A DNA stretch of 8,505 nt from Pseudomonadota bacterium (lineage in GTDB: Bacteria; Pseudomonadota; Alphaproteobacteria; Rhizobiales; Phreatobacteraceae), in contig JAEZGJ010000014.1 of NCBI GenBank assembly GCA_023416965.1, forward strand, positions 1 to 8,505, read 5' to 3'. Positions 1-5,772 of this stretch are shown here, piece by piece (within the stretch, counting starts at the first letter, position 1; each line of letters opens with the position of its first letter). Below the pieces are notes generated by a model. The model saw only the letters and a list, made by a program, of their open reading frames with translations, searched no databases and had not been told where the DNA came from. The position numbers and the translations under genes were made by a program.

Positions 1-2
1 CC

Positions 3-143
3 AACCGCGCCATGCTGGCCGCGCTGATGCAGCGCCACGGCTTTCGCGCCTACGCGAGGGAATGGTGGCATTTCCAGCTCGCGCAGGAGCCATTTCCCGG
101 CCGCAGCTTCGATTTTCCCGTCATGCAGCGGCGGCAGAGGTGA
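3..143 (+). CDS. D-alanyl-D-alanine dipeptidase (VanX/DdpX type), 3' end only
   Basis: This is the last 46 codons of a gene that begins outside the window. The readable part contains the motif EWWHF (residues 20-24 of the visible part), preceded by a typical HGFRAY stretch and followed by a short FDFPV tail before TGA. In the M15D zinc peptidase family (VanX, DdpX/PcgL) the Glu of EWWH is the catalytic base and the His is the last zinc ligand. These enzymes cleave free D-Ala-D-Ala and serve vancomycin resistance or, in Gram-negative bacteria, recycling of cell-wall dipeptide. The two N-terminal zinc ligands are upstream and cannot be checked. It lies on the same strand as hdeD, 72 bases before it. 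A role in D-Ala-D-Ala turnover is inferred from family only. The fragment is too short to separate VanX-like from DdpX-like, so no symbol is given. Confidence 0.8.
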   Translation, partial: NRAMLAALMQRHGFRAYAREWWHFQLAQEPFPGRSFDFPVMQRRQR

Positions 144-215
144 CCTGATACGGACGCCTCAGGGAACGGCCGCCCCTCGGGTGCATTGTGTTGGAGCGCT
201 ACTGGAGGCTGAGCC

Positions 216-833
216 ATGACCGATGTCCGACCCGTCACTCCCGAAACCGCCCGCACCGGCCACTCGCTGGGCGCCCATCTCGTGCCGCTGCGCCGCAACT
301 GGGGCTGGCTGATGGGGGCGGGCATAGCGCTCATCGCACTCGGCCTCTTCGGCCTGGTGGCGGCGGCGCTCTTCACGGTCGCGAGCGTGCTCTCCTTCGG
401 CGCCATGATGCTGGTCGCCGGCGGCGTGCTTCTCTTCGATTCCTTCCGCCGCGAGGGCTGGGAGAGCCGGCTGGCGATGATCGCCATCGGCATTCTCTAC
501 ATCGCCACCGGCGCGCTGGTCTTCTACAACCCGCTCCAGGCCGTCGTCGCCCTGACGTTTGTCTGCGCCGCCATGCTGGTCGCGGTGGGGCTGCTGCGAA
601 TCGTCACCGCCTTCCATATGCGCCCGCTCGTCGTCTGGGGCTGGGTGCTGGCCTCTGGCATGATCTCCCTGCTGCTCGGCCTCTTCATCTTCGTGCAGCT
701 GCCGCAGGCGGCGCCCTGGGTGCTCGGCACCTTCCTCGCCGTCGAGCTGATCTTCCAGGGCTGGTCCTACGTCTTCCTCGCCCGCGCCATCCGCTCGACC
801 TTCGACGGCGTGCATCCCAGGCCCATCGCCTGA
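216..833 (+). CDS. HdeD family (DUF308) integral membrane protein
   Basis: This is a 205-residue membrane protein. Six hydrophobic helices can be read at about residues 31-52, 54-75, 85-104, 107-128, 138-160 and 166-188, after a polar N-terminus of about 28 residues. The RNWGW start of helix 1 and the three helix pairs fit the HdeD/DUF308 family. E. coli HdeD (about 190 residues) supports acid resistance at high cell density, but the biochemical role of the family is poorly known, so no precise function is claimed. The ATG start is supported by GGAGG at 204-208, seven bases upstream. A longer open frame at 188-895 in another phase is Arg/Pro/Ala-rich and looks like a shadow. A hairpin just after the stop suggests that transcription ends here, so the gene is probably not part of the dcw operon. 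Confidence 0.85.
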   Translation: MTDVRPVTPETARTGHSLGAHLVPLRRNWGWLMGAGIALIALGLFGLVAAALFTVASVLSFGAMMLVAGGVLLFDSFRREGWESRLAMIAIGILYIATGALVFYNPLQAVVALTFVCAAMLVAVGLLRIVTAFHMRPLVVWGWVLASGMISLLLGLFIFVQLPQAAPWVLGTFLAVELIFQGWSYVFLARAIRSTFDGVHPRPIA

Positions 834-836
834 CGC

Positions 837-877
837 TTCCGGCATGGTCACCAAATCCTTGCCGGAAACCGTTTCTT
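837..877 (+). terminator. candidate intrinsic terminator after hdeD
   Basis: The arms TTCCGGCA (837-844) and TGCCGGAA (860-867) are perfect 8-base inverted repeats with a 15-base loop. They begin three bases after the hdeD stop. A short T-richer stretch, GTTTCTT (871-877), follows after three bases. The loop is long and the T-tract imperfect, so this may be a weak terminator or only an RNA-stabilising hairpin. No folding energy was calculated. Confidence 0.4.
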
Positions 878-910
878 AACGGCCGCCCGCGTTAATGAGG
901 CGTTGACGAC

Positions 911-941
911 ACGAGGCCCGCGGACAGGCCCCGCGGGTCGT
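911..941 (+). other. GC-rich stem-loop in the rsmH upstream region
   Basis: CCCGCGG (917-923) and CCGCGGG (931-937) form a perfect 7-base stem with a 7-base loop. Below it, ACGA (911-914) can pair with TCGT (938-941), leaving GG (915-916) as a bulge. The hairpin is followed by no T-run, so it does not look like an intrinsic terminator. It could be a leader RNA structure or a palindromic protein site. In DNA this GC-rich, a stem of this size may also be incidental. Confidence 0.35.
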
Positions 942-1083
942 GATCGTCACCGACGCCCGTGATGCCATGCCGGTCCTGAGCGAGCCGCCGATCCCGACGC
1001 ACAAGACGCGTGCCCCTCGCGCGCGTGCCGCGCCGGGGCCGCGCCCGTCCGACCGCCGGCCTCGCCCCGTCGGCGCGGCGCGC

Positions 1084-1090
1084 GGGAGGA
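1084..1090 (+). promoter_or_regulatory. ribosome binding site that sets the rsmH start
   Basis: GGGAGGA lies five bases before ATG 1096, a strong Shine-Dalgarno match. It favours ATG 1096 over the in-frame upstream starts GTG 940 and ATG 967 and over ATG 1114 just downstream. Confidence 0.75.
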
Positions 1091-1095
1091 TCGGC

Positions 1096-2073
1096 ATGAC
1101 GGCTTCAGACGGCATGGGAGGCACGGGCGACACGTCCCGGCACGTGCCCGTGCTGCTGGCCGAGGTCGTGGCCGCGCTCTCCCCCGCCGACGGCGAGATC
1201 ATCATCGACGGCACTTTTGGCGCCGGCGGCTACAGCCGCGCCCTGCTGGAAGCGGCCGACACCCGCGTCATCGCCATCGACCGCGATCCGGCCGCCATTG
1301 CCGGCGGCGCCGTCCTGGTCGATGCCTTCGCCGGCCGCCTCACCCTCGTCCACGACCGATTCGCCCGTCTGGACGCGGTGGCCGCCGAATGCGGCCATGC
1401 CGGCGTCGACGGCGTCGTGCTCGACATCGGCGTCTCCTCCATGCAGCTCGACGAGGCCGCCCGCGGCTTCTCCTTCCGCTTCGACGGGCCGCTCGACATG
1501 CGCATGGCGAGCGAGGGCGAAAGCGCCGCCGATCTCGTGGCCAGGATCGAGGAGACGGCCCTCGCCAACCTGATCTACACCTATGGCGAGGAGCGCCTGT
1601 CGCGGCCCATCGCCAAGGCCATCGTCCGCGAGCGGGCGGCGGAGCCGATTCTCACCACCCGCCGCCTCGCCGACATCGTCGCCCGCGTCGTGCGCTCCAA
1701 GCCCGGTGACATTCATCCGGCGACGCGAACCTTCCAGGCGCTGCGCATCGCCGTGAACGACGAGCTCGGCGAGCTCGAGGCGGCTCTGGAGGCCGCCGAG
1801 CGGGTGCTGAAGCCCGGCGGGCGGCTCGCCGTGGTCACCTTCCACTCACTCGAGGACCGCATCGTCAAGCAGTTCCTCGCCGAGCGGTCCGGCAAGGCCC
1901 CCGGCGGCTCGCGCCATGTTCCGGCGGCTCGCCCGCCCGAGCCGACATTCACCCTGCTGACGCGCAAGGCGGTCGCCGCCTCCGAGGCCGAGAGCCGCGC
2001 CAACCCGCGCGCCCGCTCCGCCAAGCTGCGCGCCGCTTTGCGCACCGCCGCGAGCCCGAGGACCCGCCCATGA
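1096..2073 (+). CDS. rsmH: 16S rRNA (cytosine(1402)-N(4))-methyltransferase RsmH (MraW)
   Basis: RsmH uses S-adenosylmethionine to methylate N4 of C1402 in the 30S P-site, tuning start-codon choice and decoding. The predicted protein has 325 residues (E. coli about 313). Family marks in order are RHVPVLL near residues 15-21; the SAM-binding segment DGTFGAGGYSRALL at 38-51; IDRDP at 61-65; LDIGVSSMQLD at 109-119; RGFSFR with DGPLDMRM at 123-137; the insert-domain segment HPATRTFQALRIAVNDELG at 207-225; FHSLEDRIVK at 249-258; and the C-terminal NPRARSAKLRA at 303-313. The start at ATG 1096 follows a strong ribosome site and leaves a short leader before RHVPVL, as usual. The stop overlaps the ftsL start by four bases (ATGA), so ftsL translation is probably coupled. 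It is the first gene of the cluster here, with no mraZ before it. Confidence 0.97.
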   Translation: MTASDGMGGTGDTSRHVPVLLAEVVAALSPADGEIIIDGTFGAGGYSRALLEAADTRVIAIDRDPAAIAGGAVLVDAFAGRLTLVHDRFARLDAVAAECGHAGVDGVVLDIGVSSMQLDEAARGFSFRFDGPLDMRMASEGESAADLVARIEETALANLIYTYGEERLSRPIAKAIVRERAAEPILTTRRLADIVARVVRSKPGDIHPATRTFQALRIAVNDELGELEAALEAAERVLKPGGRLAVVTFHSLEDRIVKQFLAERSGKAPGGSRHVPAARPPEPTFTLLTRKAVAASEAESRANPRARSAKLRAALRTAASPRTRP

Positions 2074-2468
2074 TGCGTCTCCTCAACATCGTCGTGGTGG
2101 CGGCCCTGATCGTCGCGGCGGCCTATGTCTATCGCATCAAGTACGAGGCGACCCGGCACGCCGAACAGGTGGCGAAGCTCCAGCTCGAGATCAAGCGCGA
2201 GCGCGAGACCATCGCCGAGCTGAAGGCCCAGTGGGCGCAGCTCAACAGCCCCGACCGGCTCCAGGCCCTGGCCGAGAAACACCTCCGGCTCCGGCCGCTC
2301 GCCATCAACCAGCTGCACGACCTGACCGGCCTGCCCGACAAGCCCTTCGTCGATCCCGATCCGATCGGTTCCATGCTGGAGGCTCTCGGCTCCGGCGCCG
2401 ATCCTGTGGTGACCGGCTCCGTTCTGGGCACGCCGGTGCCGCAACGCCGCCCGGCAGGAGGCCGCTGA
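2070..2468 (+). CDS. ftsL: cell division protein FtsL
   Basis: FtsL is a small bitopic membrane protein that joins FtsB and FtsQ and helps activate FtsW/FtsI at the septum. The 132-residue product (E. coli 121) has only about three cytoplasmic residues, a transmembrane helix at about 4-22, then a charged, heptad-like periplasmic coiled coil from about 26 to 58. It is followed by LNSPDRLQALAEKHLRLRPL (58-77), a stretch characteristic of alphaproteobacterial FtsL. The last 45 residues, rich in Gly, Pro and Asp, look disordered. FtsL diverges quickly, so identification rests on topology, this segment and position between rsmH and ftsI. GAGGA at 2058-2062 precedes the start. Two ATGs occur in a row, so translation may begin at 2070 or 2073. 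The stop overlaps the ftsI ATG by one base. Confidence 0.92.
   Translation: MMRLLNIVVVAALIVAAAYVYRIKYEATRHAEQVAKLQLEIKRERETIAELKAQWAQLNSPDRLQALAEKHLRLRPLAINQLHDLTGLPDKPFVDPDPIGSMLEALGSGADPVVTGSVLGTPVPQRRPAGGR
2456..2461 (+). promoter_or_regulatory. ribosome binding site of ftsI
   Basis: AGGAGG, a full Shine-Dalgarno match, lies inside the last codons of ftsL and six bases before ATG 2468. It decides the ftsI start within a frame that stays open far upstream. Confidence 0.7.
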
Positions 2469-4213
2469 TGACCCCCCGGCCGTCCTTTGTCATGCGTGCG
2501 CGCCACGCCCTCGCCTGGGTGCTCGCCGGTCCGCAATCGGAGCGCCTGAAGAAGGCGAAGTCGCGCGTGCGCCTCGCCATGCTCGGCTTCGGCGCCCTCT
2601 ACGCCGTCATCGCCGTCAGCCTCGTGCTCTACGTCGTGCGCTACGACCGCTCGGCCCAGTCGGGCGTGCGCAGCGCCGAGGCGGTCTCCTCCACCCGCCC
2701 GGATATCCTCGACCGCAACGGCGAGGTGCTGGCCACCGACGTGCGCGCCATCTCGCTCTATGCCGAGCCGAAGAAGCTCGCCGCCAGCTTCGACGTCGAC
2801 GAGGCGACCGAGCTCCTCACCGCGGTCCTTCCCGATCTCGACCAGCGCGAGGTGCGCGAACGCCTGCGTTCCGGCAAGGGCTTCGTCTGGCTGCGCCGGG
2901 AGATCACCCCGACCCAGCGCGACCAGATCCACCGCCTCGGCATTCCCGGCGTCGGCTTCCTGCGCGAGGCCAAGCGCTCCTATCCCAACGGGCCGACGCT
3001 CTCCCACGTGCTCGGCATGGTCAACGTCGACAACCAGGGCCTCGGCGGCATCGAGCGCTACATCGACAACCAGGGCCTCGCCGAGCTGCACCGCGCCGGC
3101 TTCGTCACTGACCGCAACCAGGCGGCCGTGCAGCTCTCCATCGACCTGCGCGTCCAGCACGTGCTGCGCGACGAACTGGTCCAGGCGCACCAGAAATTCC
3201 GCGCCAAGGCGGCGGCCGGCGTCATCGTCGACGTCAATACCGGCGAGATACTGGCGCTCGCCTCGATCCCCGACTACGACCCGAACCGGCCCTCCACCGC
3301 CGCCGGCTTCGACCGCGCCAACCGCATCACCACCGGCGTCTATGAGATGGGCTCGGTGATGAAGTCGCTGACCACCGCCATGGCGCTGGATTCCGGCCGC
3401 TTCACCATCAATTCCACCCTCGACGCCCGCTTCCCCATGGCGGTCGGCCGCCACCAGGTGAAGGACTTCCACGCCCAGCGCCGCGTGCTGACCCTGCCGG
3501 AGGTCTTCACCTATTCCTCCAATATCGGCACCAGCCGCATGGCGCTCACCCTCGGCGGCGAGCACCAGCGCGCCTTCCTGCGCCGCCTCGGCCAGTTCGA
3601 CCGCGTCGTAACCGAGATCGGCCCCTCGACCGCGCCGCTCGTGCCGCGCCGCTGGGCCGACATCACCGCCGCTACCGTCTCCTTCGGCCACGGCATCTCG
3701 GTCGCCCCGCTGCAGGCGGTCATGGGTACCGCCGCCCTCGTCAATGGCGGCCGGCTCATCCAGCCGACCTTCCTGCGCCGCACGCCGGAGGAGGCCAATG
3801 CCATCGCCCGTCAGGTCATCCGTCCCGAGACCTCGCAAGCCATGCGCTTCCTGATGCGCCTCAATTCCGAGCGCGGCTCCGGCCGCCGGGCCGAGGTCGA
3901 CGGCTTCTATGTCGGCGGCAAGACAGGCACCTCGGAAAAGGTCATCGGCGGCCGCTATTCCAAGGACAAGCAGCTCAACTCCTTCATGGCCATCTTCCCG
4001 GCCGACCAGCCGCGCTACCTGCTCCTCGTCATGCTCGACGAGCCGCGCGGCATCCCGGAGACCCACGGCCTCGCCACCGCCGGCTTCAACGCTGCACCCA
4101 CAGCCGGCCGCGTCATCGCCCGCTCCGCCCCCCTTCTCGGCCTGCAGCCGCGCTTCGACATGCCGCCCGCCATGCAGGCGATCCAGGCGGGTTACCGGAT
4201 GCCTGGGCGGTGA
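2468..4213 (+). CDS. ftsI: peptidoglycan D,D-transpeptidase FtsI (PBP3), septal
   Basis: FtsI is a class B penicillin-binding protein that crosslinks peptidoglycan at the division site together with FtsW. The 581-residue product (E. coli 588) has a basic cytoplasmic N-terminus, one transmembrane helix at about 36-57, a pedestal domain opening with RPDILDRNGEVLA (77-89), and a transpeptidase domain from about 215. All three active-site motifs are intact: SxxK as SVMK (nucleophile Ser296, Lys299), SxN as SSN (350-352) and KTG (485-487). The N-terminus is anchor-like and there is no glycosyltransferase domain, as expected for class B. AGGAGG at 2456-2461 lies six bases before ATG 2468, which supports that start; ATG 2492 is a weaker alternative. 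A perfect 18-base direct repeat (3027-3044 and 3063-3080) encodes DNQGL twice in the pedestal. The open frame extends upstream to 2231, but that part overlaps ftsL and looks non-coding. Confidence 0.97.
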   Translation: MTPRPSFVMRARHALAWVLAGPQSERLKKAKSRVRLAMLGFGALYAVIAVSLVLYVVRYDRSAQSGVRSAEAVSSTRPDILDRNGEVLATDVRAISLYAEPKKLAASFDVDEATELLTAVLPDLDQREVRERLRSGKGFVWLRREITPTQRDQIHRLGIPGVGFLREAKRSYPNGPTLSHVLGMVNVDNQGLGGIERYIDNQGLAELHRAGFVTDRNQAAVQLSIDLRVQHVLRDELVQAHQKFRAKAAAGVIVDVNTGEILALASIPDYDPNRPSTAAGFDRANRITTGVYEMGSVMKSLTTAMALDSGRFTINSTLDARFPMAVGRHQVKDFHAQRRVLTLPEVFTYSSNIGTSRMALTLGGEHQRAFLRRLGQFDRVVTEIGPSTAPLVPRRWADITAATVSFGHGISVAPLQAVMGTAALVNGGRLIQPTFLRRTPEEANAIARQVIRPETSQAMRFLMRLNSERGSGRRAEVDGFYVGGKTGTSEKVIGGRYSKDKQLNSFMAIFPADQPRYLLLVMLDEPRGIPETHGLATAGFNAAPTAGRVIARSAPLLGLQPRFDMPPAMQAIQAGYRMPGR

Positions 4214-4278
4214 GGGCCTGCCCCATCTCCGCCACAGTGCCTGACGCTGATGTCCGCGAACTGAGATCACCGCGCCCG

Positions 4279-5772
4279 ATGCCTTCCCACACCCTCCGAT
4301 CCCTGCTCGCCGAGGAGACGCCGCCGGGGCTGGCGTCTCTCGCCGTCTCCGGCATCACCGCCGACAGCCGGGCCGTGGCGGCGGGCACGCTCTTCTTCGC
4401 GCTGAAGGGCGAGAAGACCGACGGCATGGCCTATGCGCCGGCCGCCGCCGCCGCCGGTGCGGCCGCCATCGTCACAGACAGGGCGGAGGCGCCGGCCGAG
4501 GTCGCAGGTGTTCCCGTCGTCGCCGTCGCCAATGGCCGCCTCAGCCTGGCGCTTGCCGCCAGCCGCTTCCACGCCCGCCAGCCGGCCACCATCGCCGCCG
4601 TCACCGGCACCTCCGGCAAGACCTCGGTCGCCGCCTTCCTGCGCCAGATCTTCCAGGCGGAGGGGCATGCCGCCGCCTCCATCGGCACGGTCGGCGTGGT
4701 GCGCCCCTCCGGCAAGGTCTATGGCGGCCTGACCACGCCCGATCCGGTGACGCTGCACGAAACCCTCGACACGCTTGCCGGCGAGGGAGTCACCCATGTC
4801 GCCTTCGAGGCCTCCTCCCACGGGCTCGACCAGCACCGGCTCGACGGTGTGCGCATCCAGGCGGCCGGCTTCACCAACCTGTCCCGCGACCATCTCGACT
4901 ATCACCATACTGTCGAGGCCTACCGCGCCGCCAAGCTGCGCCTCTTCACCGAGCTCCTGCCGCCCGGCGGCACGGCCGTCGTCATGGCCGGTCCGGAAGG
5001 TGATCCCTTCATCGCCGCGGCGACGGCTCGGGGGCAGAGGCTCATCGTCATCGGCCGCGACCCGGCTCTTGGCGCGGACGGCATCGCCATCCTCTCCGAG
5101 AGCATCGACGGCGCGGCCCAGAGGATCGAGATCGAGGCTTTCGGGCCCCGCCGCGCCATCCGCATTCCGCTGCTCGGCCGTTTCCAGGTGGACAACGCCC
5201 TCGTCGCCGCCGGCCTCGCCATCGGTTGCGGCATCGCCCCCGACCGCGCCTTCGCAGCTCTCGCCGGGCTCGAGGGGGCCAAGGGCCGGCTCGAATTCGT
5301 CGGCGCCAAGGACGGCGCCCCCGTCGTCGTCGACTATGCCCACAAGCCCGGCGCGCTGGAGACCGTGCTCGACGCGGCCCGGCCCTTCGCCACCGGACGC
5401 CTCGTCGTGGTGGTGGGCTGCGGCGGCGACCGCGATCCCGGCAAGCGACCGATGATGGGCCGCATCGCGGTCGAAAAGGCCGACCGCGTCATCGTCACCG
5501 ACGACAATCCGCGCTCGGAGGACCCCGCGGCCATCCGCGCCGCCATCATGGCGGCCGCACCGGGGGCCGAGGAGATCGGCGACCGCGCCGAGGCGATCCG
5601 CGCCGCCGTACGCGACCTCGCTTCCGGCGACCTCCTCGTCATCGCTGGGAAGGGCCACGAGACCGGCCAGATCGTCGGCTCCGTCACGCTGCCCTTCTCC
5701 GACCACGAGGTCGCCGCCGCGGCGATCCGTGAATTCTCCTCCCCCTCCGCCGTGAAAGGGCCGGCCGCATGA
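4279..5772 (+). CDS. murE: UDP-N-acetylmuramoyl-L-alanyl-D-glutamate--2,6-diaminopimelate ligase MurE
   Basis: MurE uses ATP to add meso-diaminopimelate to UDP-MurNAc-L-Ala-D-Glu in the cytoplasm. With start ATG 4279 it has 497 residues (E. coli 495). An N-terminal uridine-nucleotide domain contains SGITADSR (24-31). The central ATPase domain has the P-loop GTSGKT (110-115), EASSHGLDQ (177-185), NLSRDHLDYH (200-209) and Lys219 in YRAAK, the position of the carbamylated lysine. The C-terminal domain carries DNPR (409-412), the signature for meso-DAP rather than L-Lys, and GKGHE (457-461). The frame is open back to GTG 4210, which would overlap the ftsI stop. I prefer 4279 because family proteins begin shortly before SGITADSR, but neither start has a strong ribosome site. 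With start 4279 the gap to ftsI is 65 bases. The stop overlaps the murF start by four bases (ATGA). Confidence 0.96.
   Translation: MPSHTLRSLLAEETPPGLASLAVSGITADSRAVAAGTLFFALKGEKTDGMAYAPAAAAAGAAAIVTDRAEAPAEVAGVPVVAVANGRLSLALAASRFHARQPATIAAVTGTSGKTSVAAFLRQIFQAEGHAAASIGTVGVVRPSGKVYGGLTTPDPVTLHETLDTLAGEGVTHVAFEASSHGLDQHRLDGVRIQAAGFTNLSRDHLDYHHTVEAYRAAKLRLFTELLPPGGTAVVMAGPEGDPFIAAATARGQRLIVIGRDPALGADGIAILSESIDGAAQRIEIEAFGPRRAIRIPLLGRFQVDNALVAAGLAIGCGIAPDRAFAALAGLEGAKGRLEFVGAKDGAPVVVDYAHKPGALETVLDAARPFATGRLVVVVGCGGDRDPGKRPMMGRIAVEKADRVIVTDDNPRSEDPAAIRAAIMAAAPGAEEIGDRAEAIRAAVRDLASGDLLVIAGKGHETGQIVGSVTLPFSDHEVAAAAIREFSSPSAVKGPAA

Larger units (their letters stand above)
868..1095 (+). promoter_or_regulatory. 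gene-free spacer before rsmH; probable start region of the dcw transcript
   Basis: No credible gene lies here. The only sizeable same-strand frame is an in-phase 5' extension of rsmH (from GTG 940, or ATG 967), rich in Arg and Pro and unlike the N-terminus of RsmH proteins. The first part (868-900) is AT-richer than its surroundings and contains TTAA at 876-879 and 892-895. A TTGACG at 903-908 resembles a -35 box, but no good -10 sits 16-18 bases downstream, so I do not place a promoter. A GC-rich hairpin lies at 911-941. That a promoter exists is inferred from the terminator-like hairpin upstream and from the operon that follows. No MraZ-type TGGG repeats are present on either strand between 834 and 1095. 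Confidence 0.4.

Noticed and set aside
188..895. Same-strand open frame of 235 codons overlapping hdeD
   Set aside because: It is Arg/Pro/Ala-rich and in another phase; the hdeD frame gives a coherent six-helix membrane protein with a good ribosome site.
876..895. Full CtrA box made from two TTAA sequences
   Set aside because: The spacing is 12 bases instead of the 7 needed, so at most a half-site remains.
940..1095. N-terminal extension of RsmH from GTG 940 or ATG 967
   Set aside because: The added residues are Arg/Pro-rich and unlike RsmH N-termini, and ATG 1096 has a strong ribosome site at 1084-1090.
1901..1932. 12-base direct repeat CCGGCGGCTCGC in rsmH
   Set aside because: The copies are 20 bases apart and in different reading phases, made of common GC-rich codons; most likely chance.
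2129..4270. Very long minus-strand open frame (713 codons) opposite ftsL/ftsI
   Set aside because: It lies antisense to genes with intact family motifs. GC-rich DNA with G/C third positions leaves long stop-free antisense frames; the translation is low-complexity Gly/Ala/Asp/Arg without a recognisable domain.
4438..4470. GCC-rich tract in murE encoding an alanine run
   Set aside because: Simple codon bias in an alanine-rich helix of the N-terminal domain; no sign of a functional repeat.
4267..5706. Minus-strand open frame (479 codons) opposite murE
   Set aside because: Antisense shadow of murE, with the same Gly/Ala/Asp-rich composition and no domain.
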